DNA from: Antilocapra americana | Taxonomy: Eukaryota; Chordata; Mammalia; Artiodactyla; Antilocapridae | DNA: 64,000 nt | Direction: 5' to 3' | Assembly: GCA_007570785.1 (NCBI GenBank) | Contig: ML660777.1 | Span: 5,030,587 to 5,094,586, forward strand | In this document: positions 43,914-55,658 of the stretch, piece by piece | Layout: the number at the start of each line of letters is the position of its first letter | How positions within the stretch are numbered: the first letter of the stretch is position 1 | Made by a program: the position numbers and the translations under genes | Notes under the pieces: generated by a model | What the model was told of the DNA's origin: nothing | The model's database searches: none | Seen by the model: only the letters and a program-made list of their open reading frames with translations

Positions 43914-45255
43914 ATTAAAAACTTTTGTGCTATGAACAATCTTGCAAAGAAGATGAAAAGACAAACTACAGAATTGGGGAGGATTTGCAAACTATATACC
44001 TGACAAAGACCTTATATCTTGAATATTTAAAAAAACCTCCAAAACTCAATAGTAAACAATTTAGTTATAGCATAAGCAAAAGTTATGAAGAAATTTTCAC
44101 CAAAAAGAAATAAGGTTGGGAAATAAGCATGTGTAAAAATGTTCAGCATGATTAGCCATTAAGGAAATAAAAATTAAAACTGCAATGAGATATCACTTGC
44201 CGTATCATTCCAAGTTGTGTCTTTGCCTATTGGTTTTCATCTCTCCAGTTCTTTCAAGATACAGTGAGCAAGCTTCTACAATTGATTATATTCATAGTCT
44301 CATTCCTCTGCTTAAAACTATTAGACCTACTAAAATTAAAGTTTCTGTTAACACAAAAGACCACATACTATGATTACATCTATATGAAATGTCTAGAATA
44401 GGCAAGTCCATAGAGACACAAACTAGACTGGTGGTTGCCAGGGGCTGGGAGGAGGAGTGGGGAGTGAGGAATAACTGCTAACGTGTGCAGGGTTTCTTTA
44501 GGGTATTATTAAAATGTTCTGCCGTTGTGTAGTGGTGATGGTGCATATGCTAAAACCCACTGAATCATATACTTTAAAAGGGTGAGTTTTATGGTATTTG
44601 AATTGTATCACGATTAAGAAAATGGAAAAAATAGTGATAATACTAAATGCTGGCAAGGATACAGAGAAATCACACTACTCATACATTGCTGGTGGGAATG
44701 TAAAATGGCATAGGTACTCTGGAAAATAATTTGGCTATTGTTTACAAAACAAAATATGCATTTACCATATAATTGAGCAGCCACATTCTTTAATCTCAGA
44801 GAAATAAAAATTTATATTCACACAAAAAAAGTTCTACATGGATGTTCACAGCAGCTTTATTCATAATAACAAAGCAATACAGGAACAGCCCAAATGTTCC
44901 TTTATGGGTGAATGGTTTAAAGAATGTGCATCCATACCAGGTAATACTACTCAGTAATGAAAAGAAGTGAACTGTTGATACAATTATCTACCTGGTTAGA
45001 CCTCAAGAGCATTATGCTCAGTGAAAAAAGGCCCTCCCTAAAGATTACCCACAGTTAGATTCCATTTATAAAGCATTCCCAAAATGATAACATAGTGATG
45101 GAGACAGAATAGTGCTTGCCAGGGAACAAGGATGAGAGTCAAGGAGTGGAGGAGGTGAGAGGTGGATACAAATACAAACAGGTAAATAATGGAATCACTC
45201 TGTATCTGCTCCTCTGGTGGTAACATGAATCTATACATGGAATAAAATTGCACAG
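43914..45255 (+). mobile_element. Old L1 ORF2 3' end and UTR, with inserts
   Basis: Sense L1: AAAACTTTTGTGCTATGAAC, TTTGCAAACTATATACCTGA, AATGAGATATCACT, then after a foreign 121 bp block TATTAGACCTACTAAAATTAAA, and later TGCTGGCAAGGATACAGAG, CATACATTGCTGGTGGGAA and AGCAGCTTTATTCATAATA. A second L1 3' UTR segment (about 44362-44625, GGTTGCCAGGGGCTGGGAGG) interrupts ORF2. No intact frame. Confidence 0.8.
44198..44318 (+). repeat. 121 bp copy A of a dispersed duplication
   Basis: From TGCCGTATCATTCC to TGCTTAAAAC this block matches 45926-46046 base for base except three substitutions, in the same orientation. Here it interrupts an otherwise continuous L1 ORF2 between ATATCACT and TATTAGACC. 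It has no A tail and no obvious target duplication. Confidence 0.95.
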
Positions 45256-45268
45256 AATTACACACACA

Positions 45269-45447
45269 CGGGCTTCCCTGGTGGTTCAGTGATAAAAAAA
45301 AAAAAAATCCACCTGCCAATGCAAGAGACATGGGTTCAGTCCCTGGGTTGGGAAGATCCCCTGGAGAATGGAATGACTACCCACTCCAGTATATAGTCCA
45401 TGGGGTCGCTCAGAGTCGGAGATGACTGAGCGGCTTTCACGTTCACT
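45269..45447 (+). mobile_element. Bov-tA SINE with internal deletion
   Basis: GGGCTTCCCTGGTGGTTCAG head, an A14 expansion at about 45295-45308, and a gap: CCACTCCAGTAT joins directly to ATAGTCCATGGGG, with about 45 bases of the standard body missing. Confidence 0.92.
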
Positions 45448-45544
45448 TTGCCTATGTAGGATAACTAGGAGAGAGGCTGCTTTGCTGAGAGTGGTGGCAT
45501 GTTCTTAGAGACAGTCTGCTCTGTTCATAGAAATGTATTGAGAA

Positions 45545-45622
45545 TCACCTGAGATCATGCATATAAAGGGTTTAATACACTGCCTGGCACATAGTAAGCA
45601 CTCCATGATTGCTATCTCCTCA
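45545..45622 (+). mobile_element. MIR SINE 3' end
   Basis: ATACACTGCCTGGCACATAG followed by TAAGCACTCCATGATTGC. Confidence 0.75.
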
Positions 45623-45879
45623 AAAGCCTTGTCTGCAAGGCTAAGGAGTTGCAACAGAAACCGTCAGGTTTATGTGTGTGTTTGAAAGAGCACTATTAGC
45701 ATGACCTAAAAGAATGTGCAAACTTTTATGTGAAACACTAAGAATGTTGAAGACAATGTCACGGGACTAGGTCTTGAAGGGGAAGTCTTTCTAATGAGAA
45801 GGCATAGCAAGAGCCAACACGTGGGACTTGTGAGAGGGCTGTGGGTATCTTCACAGAATAACCTCACATAGCCTTTCAT

Positions 45880-46150
45880 CCCCACTAACCCACAGTAGCC
45901 CAGGACCATCTCAAACCAGACTGGCTGCCGTATCATTCCAAGTTGTGTCTTTGCCTATTGGTTTTCATCTCTCCAGTTCTTTCAAGACAGAGTGAGCAAG
46001 CTTCTACAATTGATTATATTCATAATCTCATTCCTCTGCTTAAAACGTTTTGTGGCTCTTCACAGCTCACAGATAGGGTCAGTTATGAATGACACAAAGC
46101 CCCAGCAATGGCTAAAACCAGACTGAAGTTCATTTCTCTCAGATGAAGTT
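45880..46150 (+). mobile_element. L2-like LINE remnant containing copy B of the 121 bp duplication
   Basis: CTCATTCCTCTGCTTAAAAC continuing to GTTTTGTGGCTCTTCACAGC has the L2 ORF2 wording and carries on past the end of copy B (45926-46046). That suggests this locus is the source and 44198-44318 the derived copy. L2 assignment is moderate. Confidence 0.5.
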
Positions 46151-46299
46151 GCAGAGATAAGTATTCCAGGTCTCATAGGTAGAGCCAGATGTTAGGGACT
46201 TGGGGTGTTTCTACCTTGTTGGTCTACCATGAGTGGCTACCGTGTTTGCGCTTACCTCATGGCCCAAGAGCGTGGCTGCTCCATTTCTAGACATTTTGT

Positions 46300-46655
46300 C
46301 CCTATTTCTTAGTCCATCCAGGCTTGCTATAACAAAAGTACCATAGACTGGGTGGCTTATCAGCAGCAGAAGTCGATTTTTCATGGTTCTGGAGGCCAGG
46401 AAGTGCATAATTAAGGTGCTGGTAAAGATGGTGTCTGGTGAAAGCCTGATTTCTGACTCATAGATGTTTGTCTTTTTTCTGTGTCTTTACATAGGAAAAG
46501 GGTCAAGAGATCTCTTTTATTTGGGCACGAATCCTATACACTGAAGCTAAACCTTTGTGATCTTATCATGTCATTAGGCCCCATCTCCAAATATCATCAC
46601 ACTGGAATTACGGTTTTTCATGCGAATTTGAGGGTAGGGGGCAGGGACAAAGGTT
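46300..46655 (-). mobile_element. MaLR-type LTR
   Basis: Antisense relative of the LTR at 34790: GCTTGCTATAACAAAAGTAC, CATAGACTGGGTGGCTTAT, TTCTGGAGGCCAGGAAGTGC, CCCCATCTCCAAATATCATC. Confidence 0.7.
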
Positions 46656-46913
46656 TAGTTTATATTCTAACCATCAGGAAGGAGAAAAGTTACATATAAT
46701 ACCTATTCTTTAATACCACTCCACAGAAGTTACACAGGTTATTTCCACTTACTCCCATTTACCAGACCTTAGAAGCATGGCCCATGTAACTGCAAGAAGG
46801 GCAGGGATTAATCTCTATTCCAAATGAACATATGTTTGACTAAAATGGGGTGATTTGTGAGTAAAGGAAGAAGAGGAAAATCAACCATGGAGACATCAAG
46901 CTGTCCTCATGTC
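46656..46913. other. No recognisable feature
   Basis: Nothing recognised. Confidence 0.4.
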
Positions 46914-46929
46914 AGGTGCCTAACATTTC

Positions 46930-47967
46930 TTTTTTTTTTTTAGATTTTATTTTATTTTTCATTTATTTATTTATTTTTCTTTACATTATCGTGTTGGTTT
47001 TGCCATACATTGACATGAATCTGCCATGGGTATACATGTGTTCCCCTTCCAGAACCCCCCTGCCACCTCCCTCCCAATTCCATCCCTCTAGGTCATCCTG
47101 GTGCACCAGCCCTGAGCACCCTGTATCAAGCATCAAACCTGGGCTGGCGATTCATTTCACATATGATAATTTGTATGTTTCAATGCCGTTCTCCCATATC
47201 ATTCCACCCTTGCCCTCTGCCATAGAGTCCAAAGACTGTTCTATACATCTGTGTCTCTTTTGCTGTCTCGCATACAGGGTTATCATTACCATCTTTCTAA
47301 ATTCCATATATATGTGTTAGTATACTGTATTGTTGTTTTTCCTTCTGGCTTACTTCACTCTGTATAATAGGCTCCAATTTCGTCCACCTCAGTAGAATTG
47401 ATTCAAATGTATTCTTTTTAATGGCTGAGTAATATTCCATTGTGTATATGTACCACAGCTTTATGCACAACAAAGGAAAGTAAAAGCACGGTGAAAAGGC
47501 AGCCTTCAGAATGGGAGAAAATAACAGCAAATGAAGCAATGGGCAAACAATTAACCTCAAAAATATACAAGCAACTTCTGCAGCTCCATTCTAGAAAAAT
47601 AAATGACCCAATCAAAAATTGGGCCAAAGAACTAAACAGATATTTCTCCAAAGAAAACATAAAAATGGTTAACAAACACATGAAAAGATGTTCAACATCA
47701 CTCATTATCAGAGAAATGCAAATCAAAACCACAATGAGGTACCACTTTCCACCAGTCAGAATGGCTGCCATCCAAAAGTCTACAAGTAATAAATGCTGGA
47801 GAGGTTGTGGAGAAAAGGGAACCCTCTTACACTGTTTGTGGGAATGCAAACTAGTACAGCCACTATGGAAAACAGTGTGGAGATTCCTTAAAAAACTGGA
47901 AATAGAACTGCCATAGTATGCAGCAATCCCACTGCTGGGCATACACACCGAGGAAACCAGAATTGAA
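46930..47967 (-). mobile_element. Young L1 3' end with 5' inversion (twin priming)
   Basis: The left part (46930-47460) is antisense L1: T-rich tail, 3' UTR, ORF2 C terminus. At about 47461 the strand switches and 47461-47967 is sense ORF2 from just upstream, ending at a point roughly 100 bases short of where the antisense part begins, so a small piece is lost at the inversion. Perfect 16 bp target duplication AGGTGCCTAACATTTC at 46914-46929 and 47968-47983. The sense frame 47440-47916 (158 codons) and the minus frame 47418-47948 are read-throughs of L1 ORF2 and its shadow. Confidence 0.96.
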
Positions 47968-48106
47968 AGGTGCCTAACATTTCAAGGCTCTCCAAAATTT
48001 GACACTGTTTCCCACCTAGAGTATAATCACACCACCTCACTAGTCTATCTGTCTCCACTTTCAGATTCTTCTAGGTCACTGTCATTGGCTATCAACTCAA
48101 AGTACA

Positions 48107-48346
48107 GGCTTACATGTGTAAAGTATTAATAGTTACCTAGTGGGAAGTTGCTGTATAACACAGCGAACACAGCCTAGTGCTCTGTGATGACCTAGGGGGT
48201 GGGATGGAGGTGGGGGTGAGAGGGAGGTTCAAGAGGAAAGGGCTATATGTATACTTATCACTGATTTGTGTTGTCGTATGGCAGAAACAAACACAATATT
48301 TTAAAGCAATTATCCTCCAATTAGAAATAAATAATTAAAATTTAAG
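48107..48346 (+). mobile_element. L1 3' UTR (artiodactyl L1)
   Basis: AGTGGGAAGTTGCTGTATAA, GTGATGACCTAGGGGGTGGG, GTATGGCAGAAACAAACACA, ATTATCCTCCAATTAGAAAT. Same UTR type as 5156-5388. Confidence 0.88.
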
Positions 48347-48354
48347 AGTATAGT

Positions 48355-48665
48355 AAGTTATTCTCTTGTCCCATAATCTTCAATAGGTCCCTGTTACTTA
48401 CATAGAAGTTTAAACTCTTTTACTGAATACATTATTAAAATCTTCCATAATACCATCTCAATACTTGGTCACCCTCTTCTTTCCTACCCTTCTTTATTCC
48501 TCTCGACTAGCCATTCTCTGGATACACCATGATTTTTCTCATGACAGACCTTCTACCAGGATGCTCTAAAAGCACATCACCAACTTATATGCTGCACAGA
48601 TGTCCAAGCCTCTCCCAGATGATATTTCTTTTGTGAAGTCATTTTCCATCACTTCCATTAAAAAT
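48355..48665 (+). mobile_element. L2-like LINE remnant
   Basis: CCATAATCTTCAATAGGTCC, TAAACTCTTTTACTGAATAC, and CAAGCCTCTCCCAGATGATA with TTTTGTGAAGTCATTTTCC in the L2 3' order. Diverged. Confidence 0.5.
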
Positions 48666-49939
48666 AGCCTACCTGTTCTCTGAATAGTTGCTGTTTTTAT
48701 ACTGCATTCCTTTATAGTAAATTGGAAAGTATTCATATTCATAACAACAATTATATTGTAAATTACATAGTACTACATCTTACCTTTGTAAGGCTGGGAG
48801 CACCTAATCTCTGAATTTTCACCTAAGAGCTGCATAATACGTATTTATTAAATGAAATTGGTATATAAGTGCTAAATTTATACAAGGTAAGAGAAAAATC
48901 TCAAGCCAGCTCACTTTGTATGAGGCACTCATTTAAATTGGATTAAAGGCTTTATCAAAAATCTAGTATTACTTACTGCATAATTCTCTCTAAGTCTATA
49001 TGTGCTCATTTGGAATTGTTTAGAGTGATTTGTGTTTTTAATACAAAGCTTAATATGGATTTGCATCAGGAAGAACAACTGGCAAGAGCTATTTTCAGCT
49101 TTAACAAGGAAGTGACAGTTTTTCAAATTTTAGCATAAGTGTTATAACTTATCTTCATCAAACACTTGCTAGGTCATTTAGTATGTCACTTATGTTACTT
49201 CACTTTCTATTTTAACCTCTCAGGCCTATTCAGAAATATGAAGAAAAGAAAATTATAGTTTTGACTGCTACTAAATTTTTTGTGACAGTAGAAATGAAAA
49301 TAGTTGCAGTACTAAATTGTGTGTTATAGCAGGACTACAATTTCTACTTCATATGAATCATTTGTCCATGTTGGCCAATTTCATTAGCTCTTTGTTAGAA
49401 TGAGACAGGAAAAAGTATGGCTATATTTGTTGAAATAAAAAAAACTCGAAGTTTAAGGTGAATAAATTATTTGAAAGTAGATCCCATATTGGCTTATAAG
49501 GACACCTCTTCCTAAGATAGGATTTTATATTAACCCTTTTGTAATTTCATGTTATTGGCCTCTCTGTCTATTCTACATTTGACCTCTTTTTTGGTCCATA
49601 GTTCTTGTTTCTGATCTGATTTAAACTATATCATGCATTTTGTAATAATCCCGGTTGTATGGGAAGAATTGGGACACCCATCAGAGCTCAGGACCACACA
49701 TCACTCAAGAAGAATCCTAAGCTAGAAGAAGACAGAAAAGTATATGGTAGGATGAAAATAAACCATAAGACTAATACGTCTAGTTCTAACTCTATGTCAA
49801 ATGTTGAGTCATTTTTTATATAGGGAAAATCAGTTATCTTTCTAGGGCAGGGAAAAACAAAAGAAAAGATATTTCATTTAGTCAGTGACTCATGGAATCA
49901 TCTAAGTACAAAGCAAAGCATAACAAAAACAACAAATCA
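48666..49939. other. No recognisable feature
   Basis: About 1.3 kb of AT-rich sequence without a repeat or coding frame I can support. Confidence 0.45.
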
Positions 49940-50157
49940 GTGTGTGTGCTCGGTCGCTAAGTCATGTCCGACTCTTTGCAACCCCATGGACTGTAGCCTG
50001 CCAGGCTTCCCTGTCCATGGGAGTTTTCCAGGCAAGAACACTGGAGTGGGTTGCCATTTCCTCCTCCAGGGGATCTTCCTGACCCAAGGATCAAACCCAG
50101 GTATCCTGTGTCTCCTGAATGGGCAGGTAGATTATTTACCACTATGCCACCTGAGAA
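49940..50157 (-). mobile_element. Bov-tA SINE
   Basis: Antisense, full length: GTGTGTGCTCGGTCGCTAAG to ATGCCACCTGAGAAAAC, with the longer GTATCCTGTGTCTCCTGAAT head variant. Confidence 0.95.
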
Positions 50158-51284
50158 AACACCAGTATCTTCTTGTAAAGGTTAATTCTGAGCGCTAGAT
50201 TTTCTAGATTATTGGTTCCTTCTACCCATTTTGAATAAATAGTTGCCATTTTGGAATTTAATAAAAAGATTTTAACAAAGACTTTATCATTAAATGAAAG
50301 AATTTGGGAGGGTGTGTCTGGGAGCTAGAATGTTCCTTAAACTGACAGTAATTAAAATGTGTATTTAGGGTGCCTGCTTGGTGACCTAAGGGCAGCAAGG
50401 TCAAGGCACTGAATTGAGGAAGGACCAATGTAATAATGGGTTGAGTAATGAGAGTAAAACTTTGCACACCCTGCTGAGTGTTCTCGACATGCTAGAGCTG
50501 GAAGCAAGCTTCCATAGGCTTCATCAGCCAGATGCCGAGGAGGGCCTGGGGAGTTTCTGACAGTGCGACAAGGGCTCACACATGTACTCATGTACTCATG
50601 TACTCACAGACATCTGCATCTGTCTCCTACTGCTACAGTCCCGCAGTCACCGTGCTCTCTGTTGACAAGTCTTCCCAGCACAGTGATCTCCCATCACAGT
50701 CTCAGCAAACCCCTTGATAACAACGCTCTTGATGTTCTGCTGTGAAGTGGGAAGTAGTTGCCCCACTCCCTACCCTTGTTCATGTGCAGGACTTTGCCAG
50801 ATGAGTTCCTAAGCTGTGCTCCTCATTTCCACTATAGTAGAGATTTGAGTAAAATATCCGTTTTGTTTTTCCTTATTGCCTTCAGTCTTCCCAGGTCTCA
50901 GGCTTGGCCAGGCTCATCACACCTGATTCATGTTTCAATGTGTCTCAGCTCCAAGACAGAGAGGAAAGGACTTCTGATGGATCATCTCCCCAACTTCCAC
51001 ACATTTAAACCAGTCAAACATTCACAGCCTAATAGAGTGCAGGCACATGAATGAAAAACACTAAGCATTTGCCAGGGAGTGAAGGAATGAATCAGTCTTA
51101 ACAATCACAATTTGAATCTTCTCCCACAATGTTTCTTACTCCACATCCAAACAGGCTCTTGGCAGCCTTAGTCAAGATTTTTCTGCAGACATTCTATCCT
51201 GGCTTGTCCAAATTCCACTTAGATTCAAGCCACCTATCATTTAATTTCCTTTACTTCCAAATAAATCTGTGAACTAAATACTGA
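50158..51284. other. No recognisable feature; short tandem inside
   Basis: A three-unit tandem of GTACTCAT lies at about 50583-50606. No repeat family or exon identified; the 98-codon frame at 50758-51054 shows no domain. Confidence 0.4.
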
Positions 51285-51345
51285 TATCCGTATTTTATAG
51301 ATAAAGGAAACGAATGCACAGAAGTTTCAGGATCTGTCCCACCCA
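51285..51345 (-). mobile_element. MIR fragment
   Basis: CGTATTTTATAGATAAAGGA AACG followed by GCACAGAAGTTTCAGGATCT, the antisense MIR core. Confidence 0.55.
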
Positions 51346-51559
51346 GATCACTTTTATCACATTCTTAGATCCATCCCCAACTGCTCTAGACACTGGCTGC
51401 TATCACCTTTTGAAGAAGTACCTTCTTCTCCAAGGAATTGCCCCCGATTGAATAGGAGCCACATTAGCCTTGGTGCAGGCCACAGTCAGTGATGAGCACT
51501 GGGAAACTGAACACTGAGCCCCTTGTCCCAGTAGCACCAACTCTGAGATGCAATTAATG

Positions 51560-52620
51560 CTCCAGAACACCCACTGAATCAATGTCTTTCAGAAGCTCAG
51601 TGGTGGCTCTCCTCTGCAGGTTAGAATTGATTAAATGATTCTGTTACAGAACTAAGGTCCCTAATAGCCATGGGGATGATGAGATCCCAGAAGAGCAGAA
51701 GCCTTATGGTAGCACTTGACTGCCAAAATCAACATGGGTATAATGTTTCTAATGGGCAACACATTTGGAATGCAGTGAATAGGGGGCTGGTCTTTAGGAA
51801 TCTATGGAGATGTTTAATAGAATAAGGTTTCTAAGGAATAACATAGATGTGCATCCACCAAGGATATAGATGAATATATCTAATAAAAAGAGATCAAGAA
51901 CAGATGAGCAGAAGACTGTGAATCAGCTGCCTCAAAGGGAAGTCATGATCCCTTGCCTATTCTTCAAACCTGAGCCAGTTTTCAAACTCACCACAGAACA
52001 TCTCCATTGACTGAAAAAGACTTGGTCCACATAGAGAGCCATAGTACCATGGCAGGTGTACCTGGTACTTATTCCTCTGGTTCTTCCCCAAAGCGTCTTA
52101 TGGCTGTGTACTCAAGTAGCCATGAACTGGAGGTAGGGGAATACATGGCTCCTTTAAGGGTTAATAGATACAGAGTCTGACTTGATGTTAACATCCAGAG
52201 ACCCAAAGCATCTTCTGAAACCCTTGTTAGAGTAGGAGCATGTGAGGGTCACCATATTAATGGAGATCTAGCCAGGCGTATGTGCCCAGTCATTCACAGA
52301 GGCAAATAGACCATTTCCTCAGTTTTTTAAACTATAAGTGGACAAACATTAGGATTTTACAGGATCTTCATACTAGTTCCTTGACTTGTGGACAAAAAGT
52401 TATCACAGTAGGAAAGGCAAGTAGAAGTCCCCAAAACTACACCCTCACCGCTCAGTAAAGACTGTAAATCAAAAATAGAATTACATCCCAGGAGAGGAAG
52501 GGCAGAGTTTAGTGTCACCCTCAAGAATTTAAAGGATGAAGGGGCAATGAGTCTCACTTTATCCTCCATTTAATTTACCCCTCCGGCCAGACTAAACCAG
52601 GTGAATCACCAGTTCAGTTA
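51560..52620 (+). mobile_element. ERVL internal (pol region) remnant
   Basis: Old endogenous retroviral sequence. The part 52010-52600 follows the ERVL pol order around the protease and start of reverse transcriptase: AAAGACTTGGTCCACATAGA, TTCTTCCCCAAAGCGTCTTA, TAACATCCAGAGACCCAAAG, TCACAGTAGGAAAGGCAAGT and TTACATCCCAGGAGAGG. Frame broken throughout and no LTR recognised next to it. The section 51560-51990 is less certain. Confidence 0.6.
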
Positions 52621-52914
52621 GATGAATCTCTGCATATGCAGATCAAAAGTATTTCTTGACTCCTAATAATAAAGAAAATAAAGGCTTTCTTGCACGAATA
52701 AACTTTAAATTCTCCTATTCTACCCCCTCAATAAAATTTTTCATTCCTTCTCTGGTCTTTAACAAAGGGGCGCCTCTTTGTTCCTCAATTAGCACCCCCA
52801 TTTAGATCTTATCATCTTCAACTATTCCATCAAATTATTCTCTTCTCTTTTAACTTTAGGCTTTTTCCTTGACTTGTTCCCAATCCTCAGAATATAAAGA
52901 TGCTTCAGTTAGCC

Positions 52915-53690
52915 GCTAGTTAAAAATGAATGTATCATTCTACTAGCAATGAGCGTTTGGGTTGTTTCCATTTGGGAATCTGCTATAAAGTTTCTGGTTT
53001 ACATGTTGTTCTGTCTGCATGAACAGAATAATCTCTAAGTCAATGGTTCTCAACTTTAGTTTTCATCAGAATCACCTAGATGACTTGTTAAGACAGATTT
53101 CTGGGCCCCATTTCCCAAGCTTTTGATTGAGTAGATCTGATGTAGGGACCAAGAGTCTGCAGTGCTCACATGTTGCCAGGTGATGCTAATGCTGCTAATC
53201 CAGGGAACCTACTTTGAAAACCATCTCAGAACATCCAGGAGGGGCACTGCTTGGACATAGGGTACGGATATCATCAATTTAGGTAATACCAAACTGTTTC
53301 CAAGTGCCTGTATAATTTATAGTACATTTCCACCCAAAGTTAGATTTCCTCATCAATATGTGATGTTATAAAACTTTTGAAAGTTTGCTAATAATAGTGG
53401 ACATATCTTCTTTACTAACTATGTTAAAAACACTTTTTAATGTTTATTAGCCATTTGGATTTCCTCTATTGTATACTGCATAATCAAGTCACTTATTTTT
53501 CTATTGAATTTTCTGCCATTTTTAAGACTTAAACTGTAAACGTTTTTTATATATTTAAAAACAAAATATTTATTGCTGTTATTGATTGGTTACATAGGCT
53601 GCAAATACCTTCCCGCAATCTGTGGTTTATATTTTTTACTTTTAAAGTGAATTTTTTATAAACAGAGTGCGTTCCTTTAATGTAATTGAT
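52915..53690 (-). mobile_element. Old L1 remnant split by MER5A
   Basis: Antisense ORF2 3' part: GCGTTTGGGTTGTTTCCATT at the left, AATACCAAACTGTTTCCAAG, TTTATTAGCCATTTGGATTT and CTGCAAATACC at the right. Confidence 0.75.
53041..53222 (+). mobile_element. MER5A (hAT-Charlie) DNA transposon
   Basis: Nearly full length: CAATGGTTCTCAACTTTAG, TCATCAGAATCACCTAGATG, CTGGGCCCCATTTCCC, CCAGGTGATGCTAATGCTGC, ending ACTTTGAAAACCATC. Non-autonomous, no coding part. Confidence 0.9.
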
Positions 53691-54993
53691 GTACTAATCT
53701 TTGCTTTAAAAAAAATACATGATTGCTACTTTAATTCAATTGCTATACCGAATCCTGCCTGATGAAAATAGCAAAATGTTCCTGTCAAAATTACATTGCG
53801 ATGTTAGTACAGGTTTGATGTTTCACTTTTGATACAACTTTAGAAAAACATTTGGCTTCAAATGCACTTTTAGAAAGCTTCTAGGCTTAATAGAGTCTAC
53901 AATTTCTCAACACAGCCTAGAAGTTGAGAAAAAGAATGCTAAGAATTTTTGAATCTTCCAAGTACAGGCAGTCCTCAATACACAGAATTTCTTCCTAATA
54001 CGAATGACCACCCCCATCAGGCACAGAAACCCGTCTTGTGCTTCTTACGGTGACCAGCCTACCCAGGCGCTATAAAGCCACGCTCACAGCCTCATGGAGG
54101 AAAAGAAATGATGAGAAGAAAGTTAAGAGAGTCCTATCACTGCCACCCAGAGGCTTATGCTATAGTTCATGTTTTTCTCTCTCCTCCAGGTCTGTATTCC
54201 CATCTCTGGCTTCTCCCATCTCCACTCCCCAAATCCCTGCCTTTGGTGGAACTGGAGAGCTTTTCCTCTCCTTTGGCCGGCAGCAGCAAGTGGTGGGAGT
54301 GGGGTGGACCCCAAGGCCAGCACCACAATGTTAGGTTTCTTCTTGGCAATCCATTTCGAACTCATAAATCGTTTTCTTCTCTGTTAAAACAAAAACAAAA
54401 CCACAGACAAAAATGGTAGCTCATTTCTACAAATAGACCGTTACACTGTAAGTTAAACAAGTTAGCATGCTTGGGCCTAAAATGCTAACCACAAATTATG
54501 ACATTTTTAATGGGAGAAAAATGCTCCAAATTCCAATCAACTTTCTTATAACCACTTTTGAGCTGCAAACCATTAAAGGATGGAGATAGGAAGTGCTCGA
54601 TGGAGTCATGTGAGGTGAGTGTTTCTTGGTTCCAAAGTCAGCAGAGCAACTGAAAGAGGGAAAACTGGTTGGCAAAGCTGTGAGCAGATCCCCTTGATGT
54701 GCCAAGTACGTGAAGTGGAGCTTAGCAGGTAGCTCTTGCAGGCCCTTAACCGGTGAGGCTGAAGGGAATGTAGTGACTAAACACACTTTGGGCTTTTCTA
54801 AATTTTAATAATGATGAAGATATTTCTGCACTTGGTGTCAGCTTTGTAGACACTCACAGAGTAGCTCCACCACCCAGACTCTCTCCTCTGTTAACAGTTG
54901 GTCCAACAAGAGCGAAGGGTGGGAATTGAGACTGTAGCCCTACTCGAACGGACTGGGAAAAACTTTCACCTGACGGACTATAGCAACATGACT

Positions 54994-54994
<1 letters not shown>
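53691..54994. other. No recognisable feature
   Basis: About 1.3 kb. Overlapping frames of 72-103 codons at 54038-54419 on both strands have no recognisable domain. An AGGTGAGTGT stretch at about 54612 could be a splice donor on the plus strand but has no supporting exon. Confidence 0.4.
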
Positions 54995-55039
<45 letters not shown>

Positions 55040-55239
55040 CAGTCTTGTCTGACTCTTTGCAACTCCATGGACTATAGGCCCCATGGCTCCTCTGTCCATG
55101 GGATTCTCCAGACAAGACCACTGGGGTGGGTTGCCATTTCCTTCTCCAGAGGATCTTCCCTACCCAGGGATCGAACATGGGTCTCTTGTGTCTCCTGCAT
55201 TGGCAGGCAGATTCTTTACCACTGTACCACCTGGGAAGC
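54995..55239 (-). mobile_element. Bov-tA SINE with (GT)n at its 3' end
   Basis: The left 42 bases are pure TG repeats that form the tail of the antisense SINE, followed by GTGCTCAGTCTTGTCTGACT to CCACCTGGGAAGC. Duplication CAACATGACTC (54984-54994) versus CAACATAACTC (55240-55250), one mismatch, brackets SINE plus repeat, so the microsatellite grew from the SINE tail. Confidence 0.94.
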
Positions 55240-55250
55240 CAACATAACTC

Positions 55251-55649
55251 TTGCCAGCTCATAATCTTTGGGCAAATACCATGAATTTAGCCAGTTGACA
55301 CTTCTCTGCTAAACTGCTTAACCTCCTGGCCTAAGGTCTCCAAGTCCTTTCTGGAAACTGTATATATGACCTAGAGCTTCTGGAAAGCTTTATAAAGTAG
55401 CCTAATTGAACTTTTCTTCCTCTTTGGTGTACCTGAACAACTGACTTTTTCCTCGAAAGGTATCAGAAACAGGCCAGAATCAGTATTCATTTATGGGAAG
55501 CAGATTTTTTAAATCTCTTTTTAGTTATTACTAAAGAATTCAAACTTCAGGGCCTGTGGTTCTTGAGCATCTCTTCTTCTCACGATTAACAGGAATAAAG
55601 AACTATTAAGGTTTCAAATAACCCCATTACCTAAATACATCTGAATAGG
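55251..55649. other. No recognisable feature
   Basis: Nothing recognised. Confidence 0.4.
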
Positions 55650-55658
55650 TTAAAGTCT

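Noticed and set aside
47418..47948. 176-codon minus-strand frame
   Set aside because: Antisense of L1 ORF2 in the inverted half of the element.
54108..54419. 103-codon frame near an AGGTGAGTG donor-like site
   Set aside because: Three overlapping frames on both strands, no domain, no matching acceptor. The donor-like site lies 190 bases beyond the frame.
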